Positions 34,073-42,154 are shown, counted from the first letter of the stretch. The stretch is 64,000 nt of DNA from Martelella sp. AD-3 (GCF_001578105.1 NZ_CP014275.1:1488001-1552000); one strand, 5' to 3'. Numbers and translations: made by a program. Notes: generated from the sequence alone by a model not told the origin.

Positions 34073-35208
34073 ACCTCTTCACCGTGGAAAAGCCGAAACT
34101 CGTGTCAGCGCTTGAACGCGCCCGCAATGCCGTCGAAAAGAGCATCAATATCCCGATCCTCGAAAACATCCTGATCGAGCGGGCGGAGGACGGTGAGGGC
34201 TTGAGCGCCCGCGCCACCAATCTCAATATCGAGGTCCGTTGCCGGTTCGAGGCGAGGGTTGACGAGGCATTCTCGGCCTTCACGCTTCCGGCCCATCGGC
34301 TGTTCGACATCGTCAAGACATGGCCCGATGGCCGCGAAATCCAGTTTGCCTGGGCCGATGACGCCAGGAAGAGCGTCGTTGTAAAATCGGGGCGCTCGCG
34401 CTTTGTCCTGCCAGTGCTCCCGGCGGAAGGTTTCGTCTGGATGCGCCCGGAACAGGGCACGGCTGCCTTCACCATTGACGCTGGGCAACTGACAGCGGCG
34501 CTGTCGCAATGCGCCTACGCCGTCTCACGCGAGGCGGTCCATTTCTATCTCAATGGCGTTCTTTTGCAGCGCGGCGAGGATCATCTCCATCTGGTTTCGA
34601 CCGATGCGCATCGCATGGCGGTTCGCAACATCGATCCCGGCAGCGCCCCGCCCAGCTTTCCGCCAGCGATTATTCCCGCCGCGACCGTCGCCTATATCAC
34701 CCGTTATCTGGTCGAAGGCGCGGTGAGGCTTGAGGTCGGCGCAAACCTGATCCACGTCGGCCAGGACGGGCTTTCGGTCACCTCGAAGTTGATCGAAGGG
34801 AGTTTTCCCGATTGGCGGCGGGTCATCCCCGAAAACGAGTATCATGCGGTCATCGACAAGGTAGAGTTTGCCGCCGCCGTCGCGCGCGTTGCGCTGGCCG
34901 CCGACCGAGGGCGCGCGAGCGGCGTTCTGCTCACCTTTTCGCAAGGCTTGCTCGCGATCGAGGCAAGCGGCATTGACGGCCGTTCCGGTCAGGACGATGT
35001 CGAGGCGGAATGCGATTTCGATCTGGAGATCGGTTTCAACGCGCGCTATCTCACCGAGGCGCTGGCCAATCTCCCCGGCGACACGGTGCACCTTTTCCTC
35101 AAAACCAATCGCGACACGATGGTCATCAAGGGCGACGCCCCCAGCGCGCCCGACGATCTCTTCCTCCTGTTCCCAATGCGGGTGACGCGCGGTGTCGGCG
35201 ATGTCTGA
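34069..35208 (+). CDS. dnaN: Phage-encoded DNA polymerase III beta subunit (sliding clamp)
   Basis: 379 residues, the usual length for DnaN. Landmarks are VEKSINIPILENILIE, LPAHRLFDIVKTWPDGREIQFAW, HFYLNGVLLQ, LVSTDAHRMAVR (the conserved TDGHRLA site), SKLIEGSFPDWRRVIP and FNARYLTEALANLPGDTVHLFLKTNRDTMVIKG with FPMRV at the C-terminus. All three clamp domains are present. Unlike typical DnaN, the last residues (GVGDV) extend past the usual MPMRL end. A phage clamp would bind host polymerase or phage partners and could favour phage replication. It overlaps both neighbours. Confidence 0.9.
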   Translation: MNLFTVEKPKLVSALERARNAVEKSINIPILENILIERAEDGEGLSARATNLNIEVRCRFEARVDEAFSAFTLPAHRLFDIVKTWPDGREIQFAWADDARKSVVVKSGRSRFVLPVLPAEGFVWMRPEQGTAAFTIDAGQLTAALSQCAYAVSREAVHFYLNGVLLQRGEDHLHLVSTDAHRMAVRNIDPGSAPPSFPPAIIPAATVAYITRYLVEGAVRLEVGANLIHVGQDGLSVTSKLIEGSFPDWRRVIPENEYHAVIDKVEFAAAVARVALAADRGRASGVLLTFSQGLLAIEASGIDGRSGQDDVEAECDFDLEIGFNARYLTEALANLPGDTVHLFLKTNRDTMVIKGDAPSAPDDLFLLFPMRVTRGVGDV

Positions 35209-35440
35209 TTGGTCGTCAAAAGAGGCCGCGCCGGCCCCCCGCATGATTTCGCTTCTTGAGCTGGACGACGCCGTGTGCCGCTGGCCCGTCACCGAAGCCG
35301 GCGAGAATACCGGCTTTTGCGGACACGCGACTGGCGGAAAGCCGCCTTACTGCCCGTATCACCGCGACAAAGCTCATGGTGAAGGCACGAGCGCCGAGCA
35401 GGCGGCGCTGAAGAACCTGAAGCGGATTATGCATCGATGA
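35201..35440 (+). CDS. Mini GcrA-like protein, C-terminal domain only
   Basis: 79 residues from ATG 35201; GTG 35192 is an alternative. Residues 26-55 follow the GcrA C-terminal pattern CRWP...FCGHATGGKPPYCPYH. In Caulobacter GcrA this domain binds sigma70, while an N-terminal helical domain recognises methylated GANTC promoters; that N-terminal domain is missing here. The Cys/Cys/Cys/His arrangement may bind zinc. It lies between the clamp gene and a DNA methyltransferase gene, overlapping both, so it may link phage methylation to host sigma70. The mechanism is inferred. Confidence 0.6.
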   Translation: MSDWSSKEAAPAPRMISLLELDDAVCRWPVTEAGENTGFCGHATGGKPPYCPYHRDKAHGEGTSAEQAALKNLKRIMHR

Positions 35441-36636
35441 CCGAGCCTCTCGACATTCTCGGTGACGGACGCGCCACGATCCTCATCGGCGATTGCCGCG
35501 ACGTGCTGGCCGAAATGGAGCCAGACAGCGTCGATTGCGTGGTGACGTCGCCGCCCTATTGGGGCCTGCGCGATTATGGCGTCGAAGGTCAGATCGGACT
35601 TGAACCGACGCTTGCCGAACACCTGTCCGTGATGGTGGACGTCTTCGAGGCGGTCAGGCGCGTTTTGAAGCCGACGGGAACGCTATGGCTCAATTACGGG
35701 GATTGCTATGCCACGGCACCGAACGGGCGAAGCGCTCAGGATACGAAGAATTTCGGCGGGGATGATCGGACGTTTCGGGACAAGCCGTTCTCCACGGTTG
35801 GAAACGGGCTGAAGCCCAAAGACCTGTGCATGGTGCCGAACCGGCTGGCGATTGCGCTTCAGGATGCGGGCTGGTGGGTGCGATCGGAAATCATCTGGGG
35901 CAAAACCAATCCAATGCCGGACAGTTCCGGCACGGCGCGCCCCTCGACCGCGCACGAAAAAATCTTCCTGCTCACCAAGAGCGCGGACGGCGATATCTGG
36001 CGCGCCCGCGACACCGGCGAATTGAGCTTCTTCCCGGACCTTTCCGAAACCTGCCCGCTCGTCACCGATGCCACGCGCCAAGGGCCGCGATGGCTGCGCA
36101 TTGGCAGCTATTACGACGCCGGGGCCGTCAGCATGGGCAGCAATCCCGCAAATCACGGCGGCGCCAGGGGCGCTGCACGCGCCACGGTTCCGCCGCGCCA
36201 CGAAGGGCAGATCAATCATACCGGCCTTCATGCATTGGGACGCGGCACCGGGCGGTTGCTCAGGAACTACGAGCCAGCACCAATCGCACCCGCATCGCTC
36301 GATGTCTGGCCGATGGCAACGCTCGCCTTTCGTGCGGCCCATTTTGCGACCTTTCCGCCGGTCCTTGCCAGCCGCTGCATTCTGGCGGGCTGCCCGAAAG
36401 GCGGCACCGTGCTCGATCCGTTCGGCGGCGCGGGCACAACGGCATTGGTCGCGCTTCGTCACGGGCGCAAGGCGCAGCTTGTCGAGATCAGTCGGGCCTA
36501 TGCCGAAATCACCTGCGACCGGATCGCGGCCGACTGGAAGGCCGCGCCGCCCATGGCGCACGCGCCATCCACACTGCCTGAAGGCGGACTGTTCCAGGGC
36601 CGTTCAAACGATATGGGAGAAGCCGATGGCCGGTAG
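35437..36636 (+). CDS. Beta-class DNA methyltransferase (N6-adenine or N4-cytosine)
   Basis: 399 residues. The catalytic motif TSPPYWGLRDYG (37-48) precedes the AdoMet-binding motif DPFGGAGTTALVA (near 327-339), the order of beta-class enzymes. The middle (about 110-300) is the target-recognition region. TSPPY fits either an N6-adenine or an N4-cytosine enzyme. No restriction partner is nearby, so it is an orphan phage methyltransferase, perhaps protecting phage DNA or marking regulatory sites. The last 11 bp overlap the ssb gene. The target cannot be read from sequence; GANTC is a reasonable first guess because of the GcrA-like neighbour. Confidence 0.85.
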   Translation: MTEPLDILGDGRATILIGDCRDVLAEMEPDSVDCVVTSPPYWGLRDYGVEGQIGLEPTLAEHLSVMVDVFEAVRRVLKPTGTLWLNYGDCYATAPNGRSAQDTKNFGGDDRTFRDKPFSTVGNGLKPKDLCMVPNRLAIALQDAGWWVRSEIIWGKTNPMPDSSGTARPSTAHEKIFLLTKSADGDIWRARDTGELSFFPDLSETCPLVTDATRQGPRWLRIGSYYDAGAVSMGSNPANHGGARGAARATVPPRHEGQINHTGLHALGRGTGRLLRNYEPAPIAPASLDVWPMATLAFRAAHFATFPPVLASRCILAGCPKGGTVLDPFGGAGTTALVALRHGRKAQLVEISRAYAEITCDRIAADWKAAPPMAHAPSTLPEGGLFQGRSNDMGEADGR

Positions 36637-37135
36637 CGTGAACAAGGTCATTCTGGTTGGCAATCTCGGGCAAGACCCAAGGATCAGCCGCACGCAGGAC
36701 GGCAAGGCCATGGCCAATCTGTCGGTCGCCACATCCGAGAGCTGGCGCGAGAAGAGTACCGGCGACCGTAAGGAACGCACCGAGTGGCACCGCGTCGTCA
36801 TCTTTGCCGAAGGCCTGGTGACGCTTGCCGAGCAGTGCCTGAAAAAGGGCGCCAAAGTCTACATCGAAGGCAAGCAGCAAACGCGCAAATGGACAGCGCA
36901 AGATGGCACCGAGCGCTATGCGACCGAAGTGGTTTTGAACGGCTTCGGTGCCCGCCTTGAAATGCTCGACGGCCGCAATAGCAGCGGGCCTCCGCCCGCG
37001 CAAACGCCGGATGACTACGGCTACACCGAAAGCACATCCGTTGATCGGGGCGCCGGCGAACACGGCGCCAGCGAACGGGCCGGCAAACAACTTTCCTACC
37101 AATCCAAAGACCTGGACGACGACATCCCATTTTGA
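36626..37135 (+). CDS. ssb: Single-stranded DNA-binding protein
   Basis: 169 residues from ATG 36626 with GGGAGA upstream. The N-terminal 110 residues are an OB fold of the SSB family: SVNKVILVGNLGQDPRISRTQDGKAMANLSVATSE, RTEWHRVVIFAEGLVTLAEQCLKKGAKVYIEGKQQTRKW, YATEVVLNGFGARLEMLDG. A Gly/Pro/Gln-rich linker leads to DDDIPF, the acidic tip that recruits replication proteins. It binds single-stranded DNA during phage replication. It is cotranscribed with the methyltransferase and clamp genes. Confidence 0.92.
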   Translation: MAGSVNKVILVGNLGQDPRISRTQDGKAMANLSVATSESWREKSTGDRKERTEWHRVVIFAEGLVTLAEQCLKKGAKVYIEGKQQTRKWTAQDGTERYATEVVLNGFGARLEMLDGRNSSGPPPAQTPDDYGYTESTSVDRGAGEHGASERAGKQLSYQSKDLDDDIPF

Positions 37136-37148
37136 TGGAGAGACGATA

Positions 37149-37961
37149 ATGGACAACGAATGGCAGGCGAACACCGACCAGACGACGCTTAAGGCGATCC
37201 TGGCGGTGATCCGGGAGCGATACCGCCAGATTGCGGCAAAGGACTTCGGTGCTGCCGATGACGACAAATGGGGGAGAGGCGAACTGGCGCTGGCCGCAGC
37301 GCTTTATGCACTTCCCTATGAAGCCGGCCTCGTGCACCAGGACGATTACCTCATGCTGCACATGGCGCTCGACATGGCGGCGGATTTCGAGCTGAAGCCG
37401 GAGCCGGACGTCAAAAGGCGGATCGTCAAGGCGGCAGCGATGCTGCTGGCGGAATTCGAGCGGCTTGAGCGCGCCGAAGCAGGTGCAATCGAAAGCATCC
37501 CGAACAAGGATGGCCCGAGAGAGGGTCAAACGGGCGCGCTCGTTCGCTATGCCGCCGACGAGCTGAAGCGCGCCGGTATGTTCGGCGAGGACAGTGATTA
37601 TAACGGCTGGCTTGGCGTCGCCGTTTTGAGAATGGTCGAGCTTTTTGCGTCCGAACGTCATTCCGGCATCAGCGCCGGGTTGGCGATCGACGCTTTCTCA
37701 AAACTCGCCCGTTTTGAACCGCTGACCCCGTTGACGGGCGAGGATGGCGAGTGGATCGCCGTTGACGAAGGCCTCTATCAAAACCGCCGTGCCGGCAGGG
37801 TCTTCAAGGATGAAGACGGCGCCTACGATATCGAGGGCAAGGTGTTCCGGCAACCGAACGGGGCGTGCTTCACCGCCGCCGAAAGCCGCGTGCCGATCAC
37901 GTTCCCCTATGTCCCGCAATCAGACTATGTCGACGTGGCCGACGAAGGCGGTGAGGCATGA
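37149..37961 (+). CDS. Phage protein with two fused phage-type domains, function unknown
   Basis: 270 residues from ATG 37149 (GGAGA 7 nt upstream). Residues about 15-110 (AVIRERYRQIAAKDFGAADDDKWGRGELALAAALYALPYE...VKRRIVKAAAMLLAEFERLER) match a domain common in phage early regions. Residues about 125-165 (ALVRYAADELKRAGMFGEDSDYNGWLGVAVLRMVELFA) and the C-terminal part (RRAGRVFKDEDGAYDIEGKVFRQPNGACFTAAESRVPITFPY) match other pieces that usually occur as separate phage proteins. No catalytic residues are known. It sits in the replication operon with an SSB upstream. Confidence 0.65.
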   Translation: MDNEWQANTDQTTLKAILAVIRERYRQIAAKDFGAADDDKWGRGELALAAALYALPYEAGLVHQDDYLMLHMALDMAADFELKPEPDVKRRIVKAAAMLLAEFERLERAEAGAIESIPNKDGPREGQTGALVRYAADELKRAGMFGEDSDYNGWLGVAVLRMVELFASERHSGISAGLAIDAFSKLARFEPLTPLTGEDGEWIAVDEGLYQNRRAGRVFKDEDGAYDIEGKVFRQPNGACFTAAESRVPITFPYVPQSDYVDVADEGGEA

Positions 37962-38116
37962 CTGGCAACGAAAAAGACCTGATCGCCGCCGTCAGAGACC
38001 TGGCCCGCATGCTGGAAGCGGTTCGCTACACGGTCGGGCTTGGCAACAAGCAGATGGCCCGCATCGAGCACACACTGGCCGTCGCCGCGCGCATCGAGAA
38101 AGGCGGTGATGCATGA
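37958..38116 (+). CDS. Small phage protein (52 aa)
   Basis: 52 residues from ATG 37958, overlapping the preceding stop (ATGA) and, with its own ATGA at 38113-38116, the next start. The sequence is predominantly helical (EKDLIAAVRDLARMLEAVRYTVGLGNKQMARIEHTLAVAARIEKGG). The tight coupling on both sides supports a real gene despite its small size. No function is recognised. Confidence 0.6.
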   Translation: MTGNEKDLIAAVRDLARMLEAVRYTVGLGNKQMARIEHTLAVAARIEKGGDA

Positions 38117-38277
38117 ACGCGGCCGGTTGGTTCGAGCCAGTGTCCAATGACACCGATAAAGCGCCGACGCGAACGCCGGACGATGTTCGCACAGCACTCC
38201 ACATCGGTCTCCTGATGGGCTTCGTCTGTGGCCTGTTCTCAAGCTCCATGATGGCACTGCTCATCTTCACCCCTTAA
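38113..38277 (+). CDS. Small membrane protein (54 aa)
   Basis: 54 residues from ATG 38113, overlapping the preceding stop. The N-terminal half is polar. The C-terminal half is one membrane segment (about 33-52, GLLMGFVCGLFSSSMMALLIF). It ends 17 bp before the XRE regulator gene. Function unknown; a small phage membrane protein in the early operon. Confidence 0.6.
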   Translation: MNAAGWFEPVSNDTDKAPTRTPDDVRTALHIGLLMGFVCGLFSSSMMALLIFTP

Positions 38278-38294
38278 CCGGAGGAGAAAACGAT

Positions 38295-38684
38295 ATGTCT
38301 CTGAAAACCCAGAACGTGGAAAAGGATGCGGCCATCGGGTCGCTGATCCGGGAGGCGCGCAAGTCGCGCGGACTGAGCCAGATGAAGTTGGCCGAGGCGA
38401 TTGGCGTCACATTCCAGCAGGTTCAAAAATACGAGAAGGGCAGCAACCGTGTTGCACTGTCGACGTTCCTGCTGATCTGCGAACGGCTCGATCTTTCACC
38501 GACCGAACTGGTTGGCAGCGTGGCCGAAACCCGTGAGGCGGACACGCTCCTGGCTGCCAAAGTCCGGGAATGCGACCAGCTGAAGAAGCAGTTGGACGGC
38601 ATTCGCTCGCTCGCTATGCCGCAGCCCAAAGCGGGCACGGGGACCGAAGGCTTTGCCATAGGAGCCCAAAATGGAACCGAATAA
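38295..38684 (+). CDS. XRE-family transcriptional regulator
   Basis: 129 residues. A clear HTH at about 12-67 (IGSLIREARKSRGLSQMKLAEAIGVTFQQVQKYEKGSNRVALSTFLLICERLDL) is followed by a helical tail with a coiled-coil-like KVRECDQLKKQLDGIR. This is the short cI/Cro-like or alphaproteobacterial XRE type. GGAG lies upstream of the ATG. Its end overlaps the AlpA gene by 14 bp. It is probably a second phage regulator besides the 29675..30256 repressor, perhaps controlling excision. Confidence 0.82.
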   Translation: MSLKTQNVEKDAAIGSLIREARKSRGLSQMKLAEAIGVTFQQVQKYEKGSNRVALSTFLLICERLDLSPTELVGSVAETREADTLLAAKVRECDQLKKQLDGIRSLAMPQPKAGTGTEGFAIGAQNGTE

Positions 38685-38907
38685 AGAGGCCGACGAAATC
38701 CGCTTCCTCTCGCTCGCGCAGGTTTGCGAGATGACCAGCCTGTCACGCACCCAGATTAACAACTACCGCAACGACGGACGCTTTCCCCAGGCTGTCCCCC
38801 TCGGTATGAAGCGCCTGGCGTTTGTGAAGGCTGAGGTTGTCGCGTGGATGGAAAAAAGGATTGCAGAACGATTGAATGTTCAGCCCCGACCTCGCGATAA
38901 TGCATGA
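38671..38907 (+). CDS. AlpA-family regulator / excisionase-like protein
   Basis: 78 residues. The pattern RFLSLAQVCEMTSLSRTQINNYRNDGRFPQAVPLGMKRLAFVKAEVVAWMEKRIAER is the MerR-like winged helix of AlpA proteins. AlpA-type proteins activate integrase genes or help excise P4-like elements. TAGGAG lies 6 nt before the ATG. The integrase is about 2 kb downstream on the opposite strand, which fits an excisionase-type role. Confidence 0.8.
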   Translation: MEPNKEADEIRFLSLAQVCEMTSLSRTQINNYRNDGRFPQAVPLGMKRLAFVKAEVVAWMEKRIAERLNVQPRPRDNA

Positions 38908-38927
38908 TCTGCCGAAGGCAGAATAAG

Positions 38928-38952
38928 CAACTTAACTGATGGCGTTAAGTTG
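38928..38952. promoter_or_regulatory. Inverted-repeat operator upstream of the higBA-like module
   Basis: CAACTTAAC (38928-38936) and GTTAAGTTG (38944-38952) form a perfect 9-bp inverted repeat with a 7-bp spacer. It precedes TTGACG (38957-38962) and TATCAA (38980-38985), a plausible 17-bp-spaced promoter for the toxin gene. The antitoxin HTH is the likely binder. Confidence 0.55.
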
Positions 38953-38992
38953 TTTGTTGACGCGAATCTCCCATTGGGCTATCAACCTCATC

Positions 38993-39289
38993 ATGGAAGT
39001 GAAGTTCGCTAACGATGATCTGGCGCGAATATGCACAGATGAGGCGCATAAACTGGGCCTGCCGGTTGCGGTCATAAGGGCTGCGCGAAAAACGCTAATC
39101 AAATTAGAAGCTGCGACCTTCGAATCTGATCTCTTTAATCTGGGAGGTTTGGATTACAAAGTCCTGAAGGGAAATGGCAATGACACAAGGCAAGTTCGCG
39201 TGAACAAGCAGTACCGTATTCAGTTCACAGTTGTTGGCGAAGGAACCGGCGCAATTGCAACAATCACCTTTATCGGTGATCCACATTAA
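38993..39289 (+). CDS. higB: HigB/RelE-like toxin
   Basis: 98 residues. It matches the HigB branch of the RelE superfamily: MEVKFANDDLARICTDEAHKLGLPVAVIRAARKTLIKLEAATFESDLFNLGGLDYKVLKGNG...VRVNKQYRIQFTV. Members are mRNA interferases that act on translating ribosomes. No ribosome-binding site precedes ATG 38993, and the predicted -10 box ends 7 nt upstream, so the message may be leaderless. An in-frame start further upstream would add 18 residues. The toxin-first order is typical of hig loci. Confidence 0.78.
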   Translation: MEVKFANDDLARICTDEAHKLGLPVAVIRAARKTLIKLEAATFESDLFNLGGLDYKVLKGNGNDTRQVRVNKQYRIQFTVVGEGTGAIATITFIGDPH

Positions 39290-39301
39290 GGAGGGACAGT
39301 T

Positions 39302-40456
39302 ATGAGCATTGTATCTATGTTGAAAGAAGTCCCTCATCCTGGGGAGTTTATTCGGGACGAGTTGGAAGCTCGTGGGTGGGCTCAGCGAGACTTAGCCTAT
39401 ATTCTGGGTGTTAAGGAGCAAGCTATTAACCCGATCATGTCCGGCAAGCGCGGAATTAGCCCTGATATGGCAAGGGCGCTGTCTAAAGCCTTTGGGATTT
39501 CACCGGAATATTTTCTGAACTTGCAGAAAGCTTATGAGCTATCCACTTCGCGTGAAGCCGACCCCGCGATAGAAAGGCGTGCCAAACTTCAGTCGATCTT
39601 CCCCATTCGGGAAATGATCAAGCGCGGATGGTTTGAAGACACCCAGGACGTATCTTTGCTTGAGACACAGGTTATGAGGTTTTTCCGAACTAACTTGCTT
39701 GAGGATGTGCCTTGTTTCGCCCATAGCGCGAAGAAAAGCGGCGACTATTCTGAGACCACACCGCTTCAAATGGCTTGGCTTTTCCGTGTTAGGCAAATTG
39801 CGGATGAGATGGTGGCCCCAAGGTACTCAGAAGCTAAGCTTAAAGCCTCTCTCGTTGAGCTTGAGCGGTTGATGGTAGACCCAGAAGAGATTCGGCATGT
39901 GCCTCGCATTCTCGCTGATGCTGGTATTCGTTTTGTTGTCGTTGAGACATTACCAAAGGCCAATATCGACGGAGTTTGCTTTTGGTTGAGCGCATCGGAG
40001 CCTGTCATTGGTATGACCTGCCGACATGATCGGATTGACAATTTTTGGTTTGTCCTGCGGCATGAGATTGAGCATTTGCTTAATAAAGACAGCCTCGAGT
40101 CCGGGTTGTCGTCGTCAATCGTGGACGTTGACATCGATCCAAGCAATGAAAATCTACCTTTAGTGGAAGTTCGTGCGAATACAGCTGCCTCGAAGTTTTG
40201 TGCTGACCAGGATGCAATAAACTCGTTTCTCATTCGAAAGTATCCATATCTTTCAGAGAAAGACACCTTGGGGCTGGCTCGTCGGTTGCAGCGACATCCA
40301 GGGATCGTTGTCGGTCAACTGCAATTTCGGATGGCCGTTGAATACAAAGTCAATAAGTATAATTGGCTTACTCGGCATAAGGTTAAGATTCGGCAATTTT
40401 TGAGGGGATCAGCAAATGTCGATGGTTGGGGCGATGCAATTCCGGTAAATCTTTAA
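39302..40456 (+). CDS. higA: HigA-type antitoxin fused to ImmA/IrrE-family metallopeptidase
   Basis: 384 residues behind AAGGAGGG. Residues 11-75 are a HigA-like HTH (HPGEFIRDELEARGWAQRDLAYILGVKEQAINPIMSGKRGISPDMARAL). The C-terminal two thirds resemble ImmA/IrrE metallopeptidases, with zinc motif HEIEH (254-258) in FWFVLRHEIEHLL. ImmA proteins cleave phage repressors; antitoxin-ImmA fusions occur in some toxin-antitoxin loci, where the protease part may control antitoxin stability. It lies 12 bp after the toxin gene. Confidence 0.82.
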   Translation: MSIVSMLKEVPHPGEFIRDELEARGWAQRDLAYILGVKEQAINPIMSGKRGISPDMARALSKAFGISPEYFLNLQKAYELSTSREADPAIERRAKLQSIFPIREMIKRGWFEDTQDVSLLETQVMRFFRTNLLEDVPCFAHSAKKSGDYSETTPLQMAWLFRVRQIADEMVAPRYSEAKLKASLVELERLMVDPEEIRHVPRILADAGIRFVVVETLPKANIDGVCFWLSASEPVIGMTCRHDRIDNFWFVLRHEIEHLLNKDSLESGLSSSIVDVDIDPSNENLPLVEVRANTAASKFCADQDAINSFLIRKYPYLSEKDTLGLARRLQRHPGIVVGQLQFRMAVEYKVNKYNWLTRHKVKIRQFLRGSANVDGWGDAIPVNL

Positions 40457-40465
40457 GGAACCAAG

Positions 40466-40936
40466 ATGGCTACTTACAAGGAACAACTTCAAAAAGTCTG
40501 GCATCTGTACGAAAAAGAAAACGGCTCTGTGCCAGCGACAGCGAGGGAGGCCGTGTCTTGGGGAATCTCCCGGAATTTACTTGAGATTCCCGAGGTTGAC
40601 CCCCTCGACAAGCTCGCATCCGATATGTCGACGGCTTTGCGCGAAGAGTATGCCACTGACCAGGACGGGCGACGTTATAGGGTCAATCACGCAGTTCGTG
40701 TCAACAAGGCTGGCGTGCAGTATACTTTTTGGGCGATCATGAAAGACGCGCCTAGAGAGCATATGCAAAAGGCCTTTATTCAGCGTCGTGAGCAAATTGT
40801 TGGTGATTGCGTTCAGCTCAATACTGATGTTGAGGCATATAATGCAATACACATCGAACAGCGTCCCATTCAAATGCTCTTTGACTTCCGCGATGATATC
40901 GAAGAACGAAAATTTGGTGACGACCGCGCAGCGTGA
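40466..40936 (+). CDS. Third gene of the HigB-HigA/ImmA module, function unknown
   Basis: 156 residues, AAGGA upstream, 9 bp after higA. No family is recognised. The sequence is mixed alpha/beta (TYKEQLQKVWHLYEKENGSVPATAREAVSWGISRNLLEIPEVDPLDKLASDMSTALREEYATDQDGRRYRVNHAV). The strict spacing and orientation suggest it belongs to the toxin-antitoxin module, perhaps as a substrate, chaperone or regulator for the ImmA part. It converges on the integrase gene. Confidence 0.6.
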   Translation: MATYKEQLQKVWHLYEKENGSVPATAREAVSWGISRNLLEIPEVDPLDKLASDMSTALREEYATDQDGRRYRVNHAVRVNKAGVQYTFWAIMKDAPREHMQKAFIQRREQIVGDCVQLNTDVEAYNAIHIEQRPIQMLFDFRDDIEERKFGDDRAA

Positions 40937-40975
40937 TTTTATCTACGTTATGGGTGCCCCTGAAACGGAGGGGAT

Positions 40976-42154
40976 TCAGAGCTGACAAACGCAGAACTTT
41001 GCCCAAGCGTCCATGAGTTTGCGCCGCTTATCGAGAGCATCACCCCGGCGGTAGGCGCGCTCTGTTTCATCGCCGACAATATGGGCAAGAGCGGCTTCAG
41101 CGACCTCGCTCTGAAAATTGGTTTCCTCCGAGACCCAATCGCGGAACGACGAGCGAAAACCGTGAACGGTGAAATCGCCACCGCCATAGGTCTTGAGTGC
41201 CTTGGTCATGGTCATATTGCTGATCGGTCGATCCGCCCGCGCGCCGGGAAACACAAAGCCATCCATCCTGATTTGCTTCATGCCCTCAAGCACCGCCAGT
41301 GACGGCGGTGAGAGCGGCACACGATGCAGCCGCTTGGCTTTCATGCGGATCGCCGGAACGGTCCAGACCGCTTCATCAAGGTCAAACTCGTCCCAAAGCG
41401 CGCCCATGACCTCGCCTGTCCGCGAACCTGTCAGGATGGTGAAAGCCAGCGCCCGTGCGCCGACCCCGTTTGAGGCCGACAGGCGCTGAAAGAAAGCCGG
41501 CACGTCCTTGTAGGGCATGGCCGCGTGATGTCCGCGTGTGAGCTTCTCTCGCTTCGGCAGGATATTGTCGAGGTGACCGCGCCAGCGGGCCGGGTTCTCG
41601 CCGTCGCGCAGGCCGCGCGCCTTGGCGTGATCCAGAACCTTTTCGATCCGGCCACGAAGGCGGCTTGCCGTCTCTGCTTTGGTTTTCCAGATCGGCTTGA
41701 GGACACGGACAATGTCGTCGGTGGCGACGTCGGGCACCGCGATCTTGTGAAGCGGTTCGGCGTAGACATCGAGCGTCATGCGCCACTGCGCGCGATGCTT
41801 CTCGTTGCGCCAGCTGTCTTCCATGGCCGCGATATAGTCGTCGGCGCATTCGCCAAATGTCGTCACCCGCCGGGCCGCCTTGCGCTCTTCCATTTCCGTG
41901 AAAGGATTGCCGCCGCGCCCCAGTATCGCTCGGATTTCCTCAGCCTTTGCGCGCGCGTCGGCGAGCGAGACCTGCCCGGTCCCGGCGCCATAAACGCCGA
42001 GCCCCATTTCGCGGCGCCGGCCGTTCCTGATATAGATGAAAACGAAGTGTCGATTGCCCGACTTGGCGCGGTGAAGCCAAAGACCATCGCCATCGCGCAG
42101 CTTGGCCTTCGTCGCGTTTTTGATCTCTTTTACGGTGAGAAGATTGCGCGCCAT
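40976..42154 (-). CDS. int: P4-type tyrosine integrase
   Basis: 392 residues. It starts with the DUF4102-like arm-binding domain of P4-family integrases (KATKAKLRDGDGLWLHRAKSGNRHFVFIYI). The catalytic domain has ILTGSRTGEVMGALW (first Arg), FTVHGFRSSFRDW (His-x-x-Arg) and ALAHIVGDETERAYRRGD (His and the nucleophile Tyr). All catalytic residues are present. It integrates and excises the prophage by site-specific recombination. It is transcribed leftward into the phage, with its 5' side facing the right attachment region. Confidence 0.92.
   Translation of the reverse strand: MARNLLTVKEIKNATKAKLRDGDGLWLHRAKSGNRHFVFIYIRNGRRREMGLGVYGAGTGQVSLADARAKAEEIRAILGRGGNPFTEMEERKAARRVTTFGECADDYIAAMEDSWRNEKHRAQWRMTLDVYAEPLHKIAVPDVATDDIVRVLKPIWKTKAETASRLRGRIEKVLDHAKARGLRDGENPARWRGHLDNILPKREKLTRGHHAAMPYKDVPAFFQRLSASNGVGARALAFTILTGSRTGEVMGALWDEFDLDEAVWTVPAIRMKAKRLHRVPLSPPSLAVLEGMKQIRMDGFVFPGARADRPISNMTMTKALKTYGGGDFTVHGFRSSFRDWVSEETNFQSEVAEAALAHIVGDETERAYRRGDALDKRRKLMDAWAKFCVCQL

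Larger units (their letters stand above)
1..42154. mobile_element. Podovirus-like prophage, left end outside the window
   Basis: A continuous block of phage genes: terminase, portal, scaffold, capsid and tail genes on the minus strand, a repressor near 30 kb, replication genes on the plus strand and an integrase at the right end. The MCP type (N4-gp56), the P22-like portal and the absence of tape-measure, sheath or tail-tube genes suggest a short-tailed virion. No endolysin or holin is recognisable here, so the lysis genes are probably left of position 1. The right attachment site should lie in or just past 42155..42569. No obvious frameshift breaks a structural or replication gene, so the element may be functional. 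Confidence 0.93.
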
